From: Flavobacteriales bacterium
GTDB taxonomy: Bacteria > Bacteroidota > Bacteroidia > Flavobacteriales > CAJXXR01
Direction of reading: 5' to 3'
Assembly (NCBI GenBank): GCA_025210805.1
Contig: JAOAQX010000005.1
Span: 1 to 64,000, forward strand
Length of the DNA stretch: 64,000 nucleotides
The translations under genes and the position numbers were made by a program. Within the stretch, counting starts at the first letter, position 1. Every line of letters starts with the position of its first letter. Below the pieces are notes generated by a model, which made no database searches, had not been told where the DNA came from, and was given only the letters and a program-made list of their open reading frames with translations. Positions 46,340 to 54,612 of the stretch are shown one piece after another.

Positions 46340-47021
46340 AAATAGCTTTAGAGATTTATCGGAGTTTATCCTCCCAAATCAGTGCTTTGTTTGTCAAAAA
46401 AAAGTAGTTATCAAGGAACATATTTTGTGTTTTGATTGCTCCAGTAAATTAGCGAAAACAAATACTTTTTCTACGCCTAATAATTTGATGGTTCAGCGAA
46501 TGGTGTCTTTAGGAACCCCTATTCAAAAAGGCGTAGCGCTCTATCATTTTTCGGGAGAAAGTCCACTGAAAAAAGTGATGCATTTATTGAAATATCAAAA
46601 CAAAATAAGTGTAGCGAAGTATTTTGGAAATCAGTTAGCAAAATCATTGCAAAACCATGATTTGGTTTACGATATAGATTATATCATCGCCGTTCCATTG
46701 CATAAAAACAAAATGGAAAAAAGAGGATTTAATCAAGCAAATTTTATTGCAGAGGAAATTAGTAAAAAACTCAAAATTCCCATGATTTCACCTGTTTTGC
46801 GAGTGAAAAATACCGACAGCCAAACCAAGAAAAATAAACAAGAGCGAATGGAGAATATGAAATCTGCCTTCGAATGGAAAACAGATTTCCCAGAATACAC
46901 CCATTTTTTATTGGTAGATGATGTATTTACCACAGGTGCTACCATGTGGGGAATTTGCCAAGAAGGTTTGACTTCCAAATATCTTTTTTCAGTAGCATGC
47001 ATTGGACTTACGGGAGATTGA
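46335..47021 (+). CDS. comF: ComF-family phosphoribosyltransferase-like protein, apparent ATT start
   Basis: A 228-residue protein of the ComF/GntX type, linked to DNA uptake in competent bacteria. The PRPP loop LLVDDVFTTGAT is near the C-terminus. The first in-frame usual start codon is TTG at 46425, but the frame is open upstream to 46317 and there encodes the expected ComF N-terminus: FILPNQCFVCQKK then ILCFDCSSKL, the two CxxC pairs of the zinc finger. No ATG, GTG or TTG precedes that finger. An ATT at 46335 overlapping the upstream stop (ATTAA) gives KNSFRDLSEFILPNQC, normal for ComF. It is thus probably started at ATT, or has a damaged start. Confidence 0.75.
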   Translation: MKNSFRDLSEFILPNQCFVCQKKVVIKEHILCFDCSSKLAKTNTFSTPNNLMVQRMVSLGTPIQKGVALYHFSGESPLKKVMHLLKYQNKISVAKYFGNQLAKSLQNHDLVYDIDYIIAVPLHKNKMEKRGFNQANFIAEEISKKLKIPMISPVLRVKNTDSQTKKNKQERMENMKSAFEWKTDFPEYTHFLLVDDVFTTGATMWGICQEGLTSKYLFSVACIGLTGD

Positions 47022-47083
47022 TAATATAATAAGTTATTGTTGTAAGTGTTTGTTTTTGAGTTTTTTAATTGTTGAATTATTTG

Positions 47084-47116
<33 letters not shown>

Positions 47117-47158
47117 GCATAGTGATGTTTTTATTAATTACCTAATTTACTAAAGATT

Positions 47159-48715
47159 ATGAAAAAAATATTTAAAATTGTTTTAGTGTTTTCACTTTTT
47201 GTCAGCTGTTCAAAAGAGCATGACGATATTGATAATCACCCTTCAAAACAAATGGAAGAATTCCAATTGAATAAAGAATTAAGTTCTTTTTCCAAAGAAG
47301 ACCAACTTAAAATTGTTGTTTCTCAAGCGTTGGGAAAATTAATGAATGAAGACAAAGAATTTAACTCTTTTATGTTTAATCAACTGATTGATAAAAATGG
47401 AAAAATTAAGGAGTTTTATTATTTACAATATGCCAAAGAGACATCTTTTAAGACAAAATCTGTTCATCAGCATTTTTTAGATTGTTTTAAAAAAGGAACT
47501 TTAGAGCGAAGTTTAATTGATGATTTTGAAGAAATTCTTCCAAATTTAGCTATAAAGATTCCAGATTGGGTTCAAATTGCATTGGATAATGAACCAATTG
47601 AGAATTTGGACTGGGGTATTTACCCATGTGTTATTGATAAACGAACAATAGCTTTTTCTAAGGGAAAAGTTTATAAGAAGGTTTCGAACTCTCAAAGCAC
47701 TTTAATTTCCACTTATTTACCTATCCAAGTTGAAGAAAGCGAGAGTGTTATTCCTGTTAATAAAAACGATAATTCAACAATTTGGTTCGATGATCTTGTT
47801 GAAAATCATTTTCCTTCTTTGAAAAATTGCTCAAACTTTTCTAGGGCAGATTATGTGTCGTTTTCATCAGTAGATTACGATTTTGTTGATAAACACTCTT
47901 TGAATAATGCGATACGTGCAGGAGTAATTTGCGCTTTGCCTTTGGAGGGAGGAAATACTTCACCTGATGATTGTTCTATTGTGTATGAAAGAGATTGTCG
48001 AGATGAAAAAAATGTGATCGAGGGTATTCGAATGGCAAATTACAATGCGTATTTGGGTATGAATAATCAGCCTGGTGGTGAGGATATTTTGAAACTACAC
48101 TACACTTTTGTTGTTGCTTCGATGTGTGGAGACCTCAATCAAAGTCAAGTCTGTCCACCTTCAAAATGGGAGTTTGTGTTTTTTGCATCAATGACTGATT
48201 TTTTTGAAATGCAATTGTTTTATGGAGACCCATCTAGTTTACAAGATGTTATTTACGATGGTCCATTTTTTTATATTAAATGTCTGCCAAAATACTATGA
48301 TATTCCTACGGATCTTTCACAATCAGGATTATATTCTCAAGCTAAGTATTTGAGTTTGACTAATAACGCATCTTGGGATGGGAATGCGTATGGTGACGCT
48401 ATTAGTTTAAGTATTCATGAGCATGATGATGTAGAAGTTTCGCAATCAACCTCATATTCTAATGAGATAACAAACACAACAAAAATCTCATTATCTTTAA
48501 AATTAAGTGAAAATTTTAACGTAGGAACTGATTTTTCCAATTCTGTAACGAGATCTTCAACTTTTCAACAAACACTAATAGCTGAGAAAGATGTTGAGTT
48601 AGGAACGTTGATTCTTAATTACTATGATGTGAATTATGTAAATAGTCCTTTGTTTGGATACGGAATTAACCATTCTACTGGTTCAGTTAATACGCATTTT
48701 GCTTTTTATTACTAA
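47159..48715 (+). CDS. Lipoprotein of unknown function, possible pore-former-like C-terminus
   Basis: A 518-residue protein with a type II signal peptide: LFVSC puts the acylated Cys at about 17. No known family was recognised in residues 20-400, which include a cysteine-bearing stretch (CSIVYERDCRDEKN, VASMCGDLNQSQVCPP). Residues ~420-500 alternate Ser/Thr-rich amphipathic strands (SQSTSYSNEITNTTKISLSL, NVGTDFSNSVTRSSTFQQT), which recalls the membrane-inserting loop of aerolysin-type toxins. That resemblance is only a pattern. The gene follows a (TTA)n tract and has a strong terminator of its own, so it is a single-gene unit. Confidence 0.7.
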   Translation: MKKIFKIVLVFSLFVSCSKEHDDIDNHPSKQMEEFQLNKELSSFSKEDQLKIVVSQALGKLMNEDKEFNSFMFNQLIDKNGKIKEFYYLQYAKETSFKTKSVHQHFLDCFKKGTLERSLIDDFEEILPNLAIKIPDWVQIALDNEPIENLDWGIYPCVIDKRTIAFSKGKVYKKVSNSQSTLISTYLPIQVEESESVIPVNKNDNSTIWFDDLVENHFPSLKNCSNFSRADYVSFSSVDYDFVDKHSLNNAIRAGVICALPLEGGNTSPDDCSIVYERDCRDEKNVIEGIRMANYNAYLGMNNQPGGEDILKLHYTFVVASMCGDLNQSQVCPPSKWEFVFFASMTDFFEMQLFYGDPSSLQDVIYDGPFFYIKCLPKYYDIPTDLSQSGLYSQAKYLSLTNNASWDGNAYGDAISLSIHEHDDVEVSQSTSYSNEITNTTKISLSLKLSENFNVGTDFSNSVTRSSTFQQTLIAEKDVELGTLILNYYDVNYVNSPLFGYGINHSTGSVNTHFAFYY

Positions 48716-48735
48716 TAAACTTTGAAATCAATTAT

Positions 48736-48770
48736 AAACACCATCAATACTCCATTGATGGTGTTTTTTT
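48736..48770 (+). terminator. Terminator of the lipoprotein gene
   Basis: A 13-bp perfect stem (AAACACCATCAAT / ATTGATGGTGTTT) with a 5-base loop is followed by a T run, ~20 bases after the stop codon. Confidence 0.92.
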
Positions 48771-49281
48771 GTAAAAATATTTATCGTACCAATTACTTGT
48801 TGAGATTATTTGCAAAAGTATTATTTGAAATCCTCCCTTTAAACCGAATCGCTTGTTTATCTTTCGTTATATGGCAAGAATATAAGCTTAAGAAAGAAAT
48901 ATGAATAAGGCTGTTTTCATTTTTTTACAAATTTTCAACAATGTGATACTAAGTAAACAGTACTTTTAGCTTATGAAATTAATGAAAATAGATCACTTAA
49001 AAGACTGCCCAAATTATTGAGCAGTCTTTTGAGTTCTTAATTTTGTTGTTCCGTTTACGCATGTTAATGCCAACTTTTTGATTCATGATATTTATAATAA
49101 TTCTTTGTTATTGGTAATTCTCCTGAATCAAGAATGGAATTCCATCTTGTACTCATTTACACATCGGTATAAATGTATAGAATGAGCAGGTTTTTGTAGC
49201 CATTTGTTTAAAAGTCAAAAACAAAAAGACTTCAGAAAAGCCCAATAAAATTAGAATCCATTTTTACTTTCAGATTTTTTC
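48771..49281. other. Intergenic region before trigger factor
   Basis: About 500 AT-rich bases with no convincing gene. A 60-codon open frame (48722-48904) overlaps the preceding terminator and has no recognisable features. An isolated hairpin lies at 48999-49030. The rest shows nothing recognisable. Confidence 0.55.
48999..49030. terminator. Orphan terminator-like hairpin
   Basis: AAAAGACTGC and GCAGTCTTTT form a 10-bp perfect stem with a 12-base loop. It is ~230 bases beyond the terminator of the lipoprotein gene and far upstream of tig, so no annotated gene explains it. Either strand gives a short T run. Confidence 0.5.
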
Positions 49282-49313
49282 TTGTAAAATATGCTTGAAA
49301 TTGCCTATATTTG
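49282..49313 (+). promoter_or_regulatory. Promoter of trigger factor
   Basis: TTG at 49282-49284, a 21-base spacer and TATATTTG at 49306-49313 match the Bacteroidota promoter pattern, 35 bases upstream of the tig start codon. Confidence 0.65.
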
Positions 49314-49348
49314 CCGTCTAAAATTTTTACCACGAAACACATTATCAA

Positions 49349-50707
49349 ATGAATATCACTTTAGAAAAAGTTGACGATTTGAACGCCATTCTTCGCGTTG
49401 AAGTAAGTGCTGAAGATTATCGTGAAGACGTAGAAAAACTTCTAAAACAATACAGAAAGCAAGTTAATTTACCAGGATTTAGATCGGGGAAGACACCTAT
49501 GGGTGTAATTCGTAAACGTTTTGGTGTTGGAGCCAAAGCTGAGAAAATCAACGAAATGACTTCTGAAGGTGTTGGGAAATATTTGAGCGAAAACCAAGTG
49601 GATTACCTTGGAGGACCGCTTCCAAAAATCGATGAAACTTTGGATTGGGCAACTCAAGAAGACTTTGTGTTTGAGTACGATTTGGGATTGAGCCCAGAGC
49701 TTGATATCAAAATTTCAAAGAGAAACAAACTAGAATATATCAATATCGTAGCAGACGAAGCAAATATCGAAGACTACGTGAAGAATATTACTGAGCGTTA
49801 TGCAAAATTTGAACAACCAGATGCTATTGCAAAAGGAGATATGGTTCGTGCAAAATTTGTTCAGATTGATGCCGATGGAAAAGACCTAGAAGAGGGAATT
49901 TCTAATGAAGGAAACTTCATGGTAGATGATGTGAAAAACGAAGAAGTATTCAATCAATTGATTGATAGTGGAGAAAAAACAAGATTGGAAATCGATATCG
50001 AAGATACTTTTGATGGAGAACAAATCTTGAAAGTTTTGGAGATAGACGAAACTACACTTGATAATCTTGAAAACAGAAACTTCTCTTTAACAGTATCTAT
50101 GATTTCTCGTATGACTCCAGCAGAATTGGATGCAGAGCTTTATGAAAAAGTATATCCAGAAGCAGGAATCGAGACAGAAGAGGCTTTTAGAGAAAAACTT
50201 CAAGAAGAAGCAAAAACCCTACATATAGCAGATTCAGACCGTAAATTTATGGATGACGCTGTGGAATACCTTTTGGAGAAAAACAAATTTGATTTGCCAA
50301 AAGATTTCTTGAAAAAGTGGATTGCAGCAAACCAAAAAGAAGAAGTCTCTGAAGAGCAATTGGAAGAAGATTACAGCAAAAGCGAAAAATACTTGAGATG
50401 GCAAATCATCGAAAGTAAATTAGCTAAGGCTTACGAAATTAAAGTAGAGAAAGAAGAAGTAGAAGCAGAAGCAAAATACTTAGTTTCTCTTCAAATGGCT
50501 CAGTACGGACAAGCAGGTATAGATGACTCTATGCTAGATGGAATTGTACAAAATGTTCTTAAAGACCAAAAAGAATTGGAGAATATTACTCAGTCTGTTT
50601 TCAATAAAAAATTGACTACAGAATTAAAAGACAAATTCAAATTGGACGAAAAGGAAATGAGTATTGCAGATTTTCGTGATATGATCGAAAAAGCAAATGC
50701 TGAATAA
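49349..50707 (+). CDS. tig: Trigger factor, ribosome-associated chaperone
   Basis: A 452-residue chaperone that binds nascent chains at the ribosome exit. The ribosome-docking loop is NLPGFRSGKTP (40-50), containing the GFRxGK signature. The middle region (about 155-245, where a PPIase domain sits in E. coli) is present but divergent: DMVRAKFVQIDADGK. The C-terminal helical arms begin near 275 and end with the family motif-like KDQKELENITQ. The length is close to the usual ~430-450. It is a single-gene unit with its own promoter and terminator. Confidence 0.92.
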   Translation: MNITLEKVDDLNAILRVEVSAEDYREDVEKLLKQYRKQVNLPGFRSGKTPMGVIRKRFGVGAKAEKINEMTSEGVGKYLSENQVDYLGGPLPKIDETLDWATQEDFVFEYDLGLSPELDIKISKRNKLEYINIVADEANIEDYVKNITERYAKFEQPDAIAKGDMVRAKFVQIDADGKDLEEGISNEGNFMVDDVKNEEVFNQLIDSGEKTRLEIDIEDTFDGEQILKVLEIDETTLDNLENRNFSLTVSMISRMTPAELDAELYEKVYPEAGIETEEAFREKLQEEAKTLHIADSDRKFMDDAVEYLLEKNKFDLPKDFLKKWIAANQKEEVSEEQLEEDYSKSEKYLRWQIIESKLAKAYEIKVEKEEVEAEAKYLVSLQMAQYGQAGIDDSMLDGIVQNVLKDQKELENITQSVFNKKLTTELKDKFKLDEKEMSIADFRDMIEKANAE

Positions 50708-50730
50708 ACAAGCTTTATTGTTAATAACTA

Positions 50731-50768
50731 AAAAATTGCCAAGGTTTTAAATCTTGGCAATTTTTTTT
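50731..50768 (+). terminator. Terminator of tig
   Basis: A 12-bp perfect stem (AAAATTGCCAAG / CTTGGCAATTTT) with a 9-base loop and a long T run, 25 bases past the stop codon. Confidence 0.92.
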
Positions 50769-50826
50769 GCATAAAATGGTCATAAACCACAAAAGCATAG
50801 ACAGATTAATCTAAACAACAAATACC

Positions 50827-52263
50827 ATGAACAAATATTTTTTCTTATTCATTTTTATCCATTTGATTTCCTTCGCTCAGGATACCAATACGGTTATCTC
50901 TGGAGAAAAGGTCTCGTTTTTCAGAGCAGATACTTTGGTTTGGACAGAAGAACGAAGTAGTCTTGAAAATACCGTTTTAAGAATGGAATATGTAAATAAC
51001 AAAAAATGGAATGGAAAATATGAAGGTATTGGATCTGTCCTAATCTATAAAAAAGGAAAAGAAGTAGAAGAGTGGAGTTATGAGGGTGTTATAAATAGAA
51101 AAAAAGTACAGATAACTTATTATAATCTAAATTCTGATGTGCGAAATTCGCTTTTTCGGAAACCTAAAATTATAAAAGTCAAAAGTTTTGTGGGAAACAA
51201 AACCTATACTTTGTCATATAAAAATGGAAAGAAACATGAGGGAACTATTCTAGAGGAAGATGAATTGATCCGTTATAAAAATGGAAAGAAAAATGGAGCT
51301 TTTATTCGTTACGATGACTTCCCCTGGACAGAAGAGTCAATTATTGGAAAAGGAAATTATCAAGAGGGAAATTACCATGGAATAATCACCTTTTTTAGCC
51401 CCGAAGGAATGCAATATTCTTGTGAATATAAAAACGGAAAACCTTGGAAAGGGCAGGTTTTAGAAAACGCTTGGCTTACTTCTTATGACAAAGGGCTCAA
51501 AGATGGTACCGAAACTTTTTCTAGAAAAGAAAGAAAAGATAGTTTAGTCTTTAGTAGAAATTATCGCCAAGGAAAGCTAGAAGGAAGCTGTACAGGTTTT
51601 TATTACCAAAAGTATTTCTATGGGAAAGTGGTGTCTTTTCATTTTAATGGTGTTTATAAAGATGATCAACCTTATTCTGGTACGTTTTATAACAAAAAAA
51701 TGAACACTTTGGAAGAATATGTCCAAGGGAAAAAGGAAGGTTTGTTTACAGATAAAGGCAATTATTTTATTCATAAAAAGAACTATAAAAATGGACTTTT
51801 GGTTTCAAAAAAATCCATTTTAGATGGTGATACATCTATTTATTATAGCATGAATTACGAAGGAAATAAAGCAATGAACGGAGCGGAGGTGAATTTGGTT
51901 GAAAAGACCAATCTCATTTTTAGAAATCGCCTTTATATTAAAAAAGAATTCATAAATGGCTCACAAAACGGACATGAAGAATGGTTTATATGTACACGTA
52001 AAAAAATGATACCAATTGCTCAAATACCAATAAAAAATGGAAAAAAGGAAGGGAAAGCTTGGTGTAATTTTGATCGTGTTGAATACAATCGTATTAAACT
52101 TGGAAAACTAGAAGGTGTATATAAAAACAATAAACCTTTTAGTGGTGATTTTGTGTTAATAACCATGGAGGGGTTTACTGAAATAGCTCAGTATTCTAAA
52201 GGTAAGAAAATCTCTTCTAAATGGTATTATCCAAGAAAAAAACAACTAAAAAGCAGACAGTAG
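50827..52263 (+). CDS. Secreted MORN/YwqK-like repeat protein
   Basis: A 478-residue protein with a signal peptide to about residue 17 (SFAQ). The body is a chain of short beta units of the MORN/YwqK type built around YKNGKxxxG: TLSYKNGKKHEGTI, YKNGKKNGAFIRY, CEYKNGKPWKGQVL, YDKGLKDGTETFS and HKKNYKNGLLVSKK. Such repeats form elongated beta solenoids, and in this phylum they are common in secreted proteins of unknown role. No T9SS domain is visible. The last 18 bases overlap the convergent chromate transporter gene, so the two 3' ends share DNA. Confidence 0.75.
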   Translation: MNKYFFLFIFIHLISFAQDTNTVISGEKVSFFRADTLVWTEERSSLENTVLRMEYVNNKKWNGKYEGIGSVLIYKKGKEVEEWSYEGVINRKKVQITYYNLNSDVRNSLFRKPKIIKVKSFVGNKTYTLSYKNGKKHEGTILEEDELIRYKNGKKNGAFIRYDDFPWTEESIIGKGNYQEGNYHGIITFFSPEGMQYSCEYKNGKPWKGQVLENAWLTSYDKGLKDGTETFSRKERKDSLVFSRNYRQGKLEGSCTGFYYQKYFYGKVVSFHFNGVYKDDQPYSGTFYNKKMNTLEEYVQGKKEGLFTDKGNYFIHKKNYKNGLLVSKKSILDGDTSIYYSMNYEGNKAMNGAEVNLVEKTNLIFRNRLYIKKEFINGSQNGHEEWFICTRKKMIPIAQIPIKNGKKEGKAWCNFDRVEYNRIKLGKLEGVYKNNKPFSGDFVLITMEGFTEIAQYSKGKKISSKWYYPRKKQLKSRQ

Positions 52264-53388
52264 ATAGCCCAATAGAGAAGCGCCTAAAATGATCCAGATC
52301 GTAGAGATTTTTTTAGGTCCAAAAGTGAAAAACAGAGCGAGTAGAACAATAATTATAGAGGGCCAATTTACCAAGGATTCTTTTCCCATTTCTACCAAAA
52401 CTGAAAGCATAATGGCAACGGCTGCAATATTTACACTATCCAAAAAATAGCTCAAAAACTTCGATTTTCTCATTTTGGGTATTAGAGGATTGAGTAACCA
52501 AACAAAGATAAAAGAAGGTAGAAAAATACCCAAAGAAGCGGCAATAGCACCACTAACTCCACCCAGTTGATAACCTATAAATGTAGCGGTGGAAAGTACC
52601 GGTCCTGGAGTAAATTGTCCCATGGCTATTGCATCCATAAGCTCTTTGCGGCTCAACAAACCTTGTGCTACCAGCTCAGCATCTAAATATGCAAATAAAA
52701 CATAGCCACTTCCATATAAAATAGCTCCTACTTTTAGAAAGCTCCAAAAAATTTGGAGGGTGTCTGGATCTACTATTTTGGTAAGTGTTTTTTGAGGAAT
52801 GGTTATCAGTAAAAATAAAGGGAAAAATAGCGGAGATTCTAATGACTTTCGATCTTTAAAATAAAAAAAAGTAGCTCCAATAACACCACTGAATAAGAGT
52901 GCTAATATTTCATTTACTCCCAGTAAAGAAGCGAATAAAACAAGAACACCTAAACCAATTAACCAATAGTTTTTGGTTGCTTTTTTTCCGAGTTTAATAA
53001 CCGCTCCAGCAATTACGGCTAAGACCGCAGGTTTTATTCCCATAACAAAGGGTGCAACTTGAGGTAAAGCACCATATTCTACATAGAGTGCTGCTAAAAT
53101 TCCTGTGAGTACTACTGCTGGGATAATAAAACTGATTCCAGCTACAAATAGTCCTAAAACACCACCTCTTTCATGACCACAATGCATGGTCATCTCCGTA
53201 GAGTTTGGTCCTGGAATAAGGTTCGTAGCACCCATGAGATCCAAGAAATGATCACGTGAAATCCATTTTCTTTTTTCCACAATTTCTTCTTCCATCATAG
53301 CAATATGAGCTGCGGGTCCGCCAAAAGCCATCATTCCGAGTTTGAAAAAAACAAAAGCAATTTCTTTAAGATTCTTATTTCGGGTCAT
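52246..53388 (-). CDS. chrA: Chromate transporter (ChrA family, two-domain)
   Basis: A 380-residue inner-membrane protein built of two homologous chromate-transporter halves. The first has FFKLGMMAFGGPAAHIAMM, RKWISRDHFLDLMGATNLIPG and GPNSTEMTMHCG. The second has FLKVGAILYGSGYVLFAYLD, LSRKELMDAIAMGQFTPGPV and LSTATFIGYQLGG. The GGP and PGP motifs are hallmarks. ChrA exports chromate in Proteobacteria; whether chromate is the real substrate here is unknown, since many family members are annotated by homology only. It overlaps the 3' end of the convergent MORN-like gene by 18 bp. Confidence 0.9.
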   Translation of the reverse strand: MTRNKNLKEIAFVFFKLGMMAFGGPAAHIAMMEEEIVEKRKWISRDHFLDLMGATNLIPGPNSTEMTMHCGHERGGVLGLFVAGISFIIPAVVLTGILAALYVEYGALPQVAPFVMGIKPAVLAVIAGAVIKLGKKATKNYWLIGLGVLVLFASLLGVNEILALLFSGVIGATFFYFKDRKSLESPLFFPLFLLITIPQKTLTKIVDPDTLQIFWSFLKVGAILYGSGYVLFAYLDAELVAQGLLSRKELMDAIAMGQFTPGPVLSTATFIGYQLGGVSGAIAASLGIFLPSFIFVWLLNPLIPKMRKSKFLSYFLDSVNIAAVAIMLSVLVEMGKESLVNWPSIIIVLLALFFTFGPKKISTIWIILGASLLGYLLSAF

Positions 53389-53423
53389 CTTGATAAGGGA
53401 AAATAGTTTAAAACCAAATATAA

Positions 53424-53460
53424 AACAAAAAAGCCCCTGAAATCAAATTCAAAGGCTTTA
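53424..53460 (-). terminator. Terminator of the pyrophosphatase gene
   Basis: On the minus strand AAAGCCTTTGAA pairs with TTTCAGGGGCTTT (two G-U pairs) and runs into a T tract, ~25 bases past the ppa stop. Confidence 0.75.
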
Positions 53461-53482
53461 AGAAATTGTAAAATGGAAATTC

Positions 53483-54190
53483 TTATTTTAAGAAGTCAAC
53501 CACATTTTTAAGTTCTGTTTTTAACAAATCTTCCACATTTCCATATTTGTTATCATAGTCTTCACGGGCTCTATTAATTACTTCAAGAGCTTCTTCTCTA
53601 CCATAAAGATGAGTGATTTCTATTTTTGGCTTTTCGTTGCTCTCCCCAGGGATTTCTTTGTAAGTAAGGAAATAATGCTTCAAACGATCCAAAACCAATT
53701 TTGGTAATTGATCTACATCTGTAACATTTCCATACATGCTATCGCCTTTCATTACTGCAATGATTTTATCATCAGCTTCACCACCGTCTAACATACGGAA
53801 ACCACCTATAGGCATACAAGGAACGATAATGTTTCCATGATTAATGGTTCTTTCTGTTAGGATACAAATATCTACAGGATCATTATCTCCATCGATATCA
53901 TTTCTTCCTACTTTTTCTCTACTGTATTCAGCAACTTTTTCATCACAAAAAGTTTTTGGTACAAAACCATAAAGTGCAGGGAAATGATTAGAAAATTTTT
54001 GAGGTCTGTCCACCATCATATATCCTGTTTCTTTATCTATTTCGTACTTTACAGAGTCTGAAGGTACTACTTCAATAAAAGCATTAACTTCTTCTGGAAC
54101 ATTATCTCCAGCAGAAACACCATGCCAAGGGTGAGACTTATATCTAAGTCCTATGTTTTTCCAAAAGTTATTGAGACTATTTTCTCCCAT
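53483..54190 (-). CDS. ppa: Inorganic pyrophosphatase, family I
   Basis: A 235-residue soluble Mg-dependent enzyme splitting pyrophosphate and so driving biosynthetic reactions. The active-site signature is DGDNDPVDI (100-108), containing the DxDPxD set of metal-binding aspartates, preceded by ALYGFVPKTF (72-81) and followed by DDKIIAVMKGD. It is longer than the ~175-residue E. coli enzyme and has a distinct N-terminal extension (HPWHGVSAGDNVPEEVNAFI), as in the forms of several Bacteroidota. It is monocistronic, with a -7 box at 54268 and its own terminator. Confidence 0.92.
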   Translation of the reverse strand: MGENSLNNFWKNIGLRYKSHPWHGVSAGDNVPEEVNAFIEVVPSDSVKYEIDKETGYMMVDRPQKFSNHFPALYGFVPKTFCDEKVAEYSREKVGRNDIDGDNDPVDICILTERTINHGNIIVPCMPIGGFRMLDGGEADDKIIAVMKGDSMYGNVTDVDQLPKLVLDRLKHYFLTYKEIPGESNEKPKIEITHLYGREEALEVINRAREDYDNKYGNVEDLLKTELKNVVDFLK

Positions 54191-54267
54191 TGTTCTGTTT
54201 TTTTAATTGTAAATTTTATATCCCAAATTGCTCTGTTTTCCAGAGTGATTTTTGAGTTTAAAGATTG

Positions 54268-54275
54268 CAAATATA
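54268..54275 (-). promoter_or_regulatory. -7 element of ppa
   Basis: TATATTTG on the minus strand is an exact -7 box, 77 bases upstream of the ppa start. Its -33 region falls inside the conserved end of repeat copy C, where no good TTG is found. Confidence 0.5.
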
Positions 54276-54279
54276 ATCA

Positions 54280-54401
54280 AATAATACCATTTTTAGTGTT
54301 AACCTATTGATAGGTATCATGTACCGATACCTTTACTTAATTTGACTAATGAAGTTGTGAAAAAGGTGAGTAATTTAAGTAAGCAATCAGTGAATAATTT
54401 G
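54280..54401 (+). repeat. Dispersed intergenic repeat, copy C
   Basis: Opens AATAATACCATTTTTAGTGT, one mismatch from copy A over the first 23 bases, and closes GTAAGCAATCAGTGAATAATTT, matching the 3' end of copy A. It lies 4 bases beyond the ppa -7 box, in the spacer between divergent genes. Confidence 0.75.
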
Positions 54402-54612
54402 GTAAGAGTATGATCAATTTTATTGGGAGTCCTCAAAAAAAAATAAGACCAAAGCAATAGGGTGCAATATCTTGATTTTATAAAAAAACTTTCGCTCTTT
54501 TATATTATTTAGTGGATATATAGATTCTTATACGCTTTCTGTCTAGTAATAGGAGGATAGTTTTGCGAAAGTTCTTAAATTTCCACATTCATATTTAATG
54601 CATTTAAATTTT

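Larger units (their letters stand above)
54191..54612. other. Intergenic region with ppa promoter and repeat copy C
   Basis: About 420 bases between divergent ppa and the DUF5686 gene. It holds the ppa -7 box (54268-54275), repeat copy C (54280-54401) and a -7-like TAGTTTTG (54558-54565) 47 bases before the DUF5686 start. The stretch 54402-54557 shows nothing recognisable. Confidence 0.6.

Noticed and set aside
48722-48904. 60-codon frame after the lipoprotein gene
   Set aside because: It runs through the strong terminator at 48736-48770 and shows no family features.
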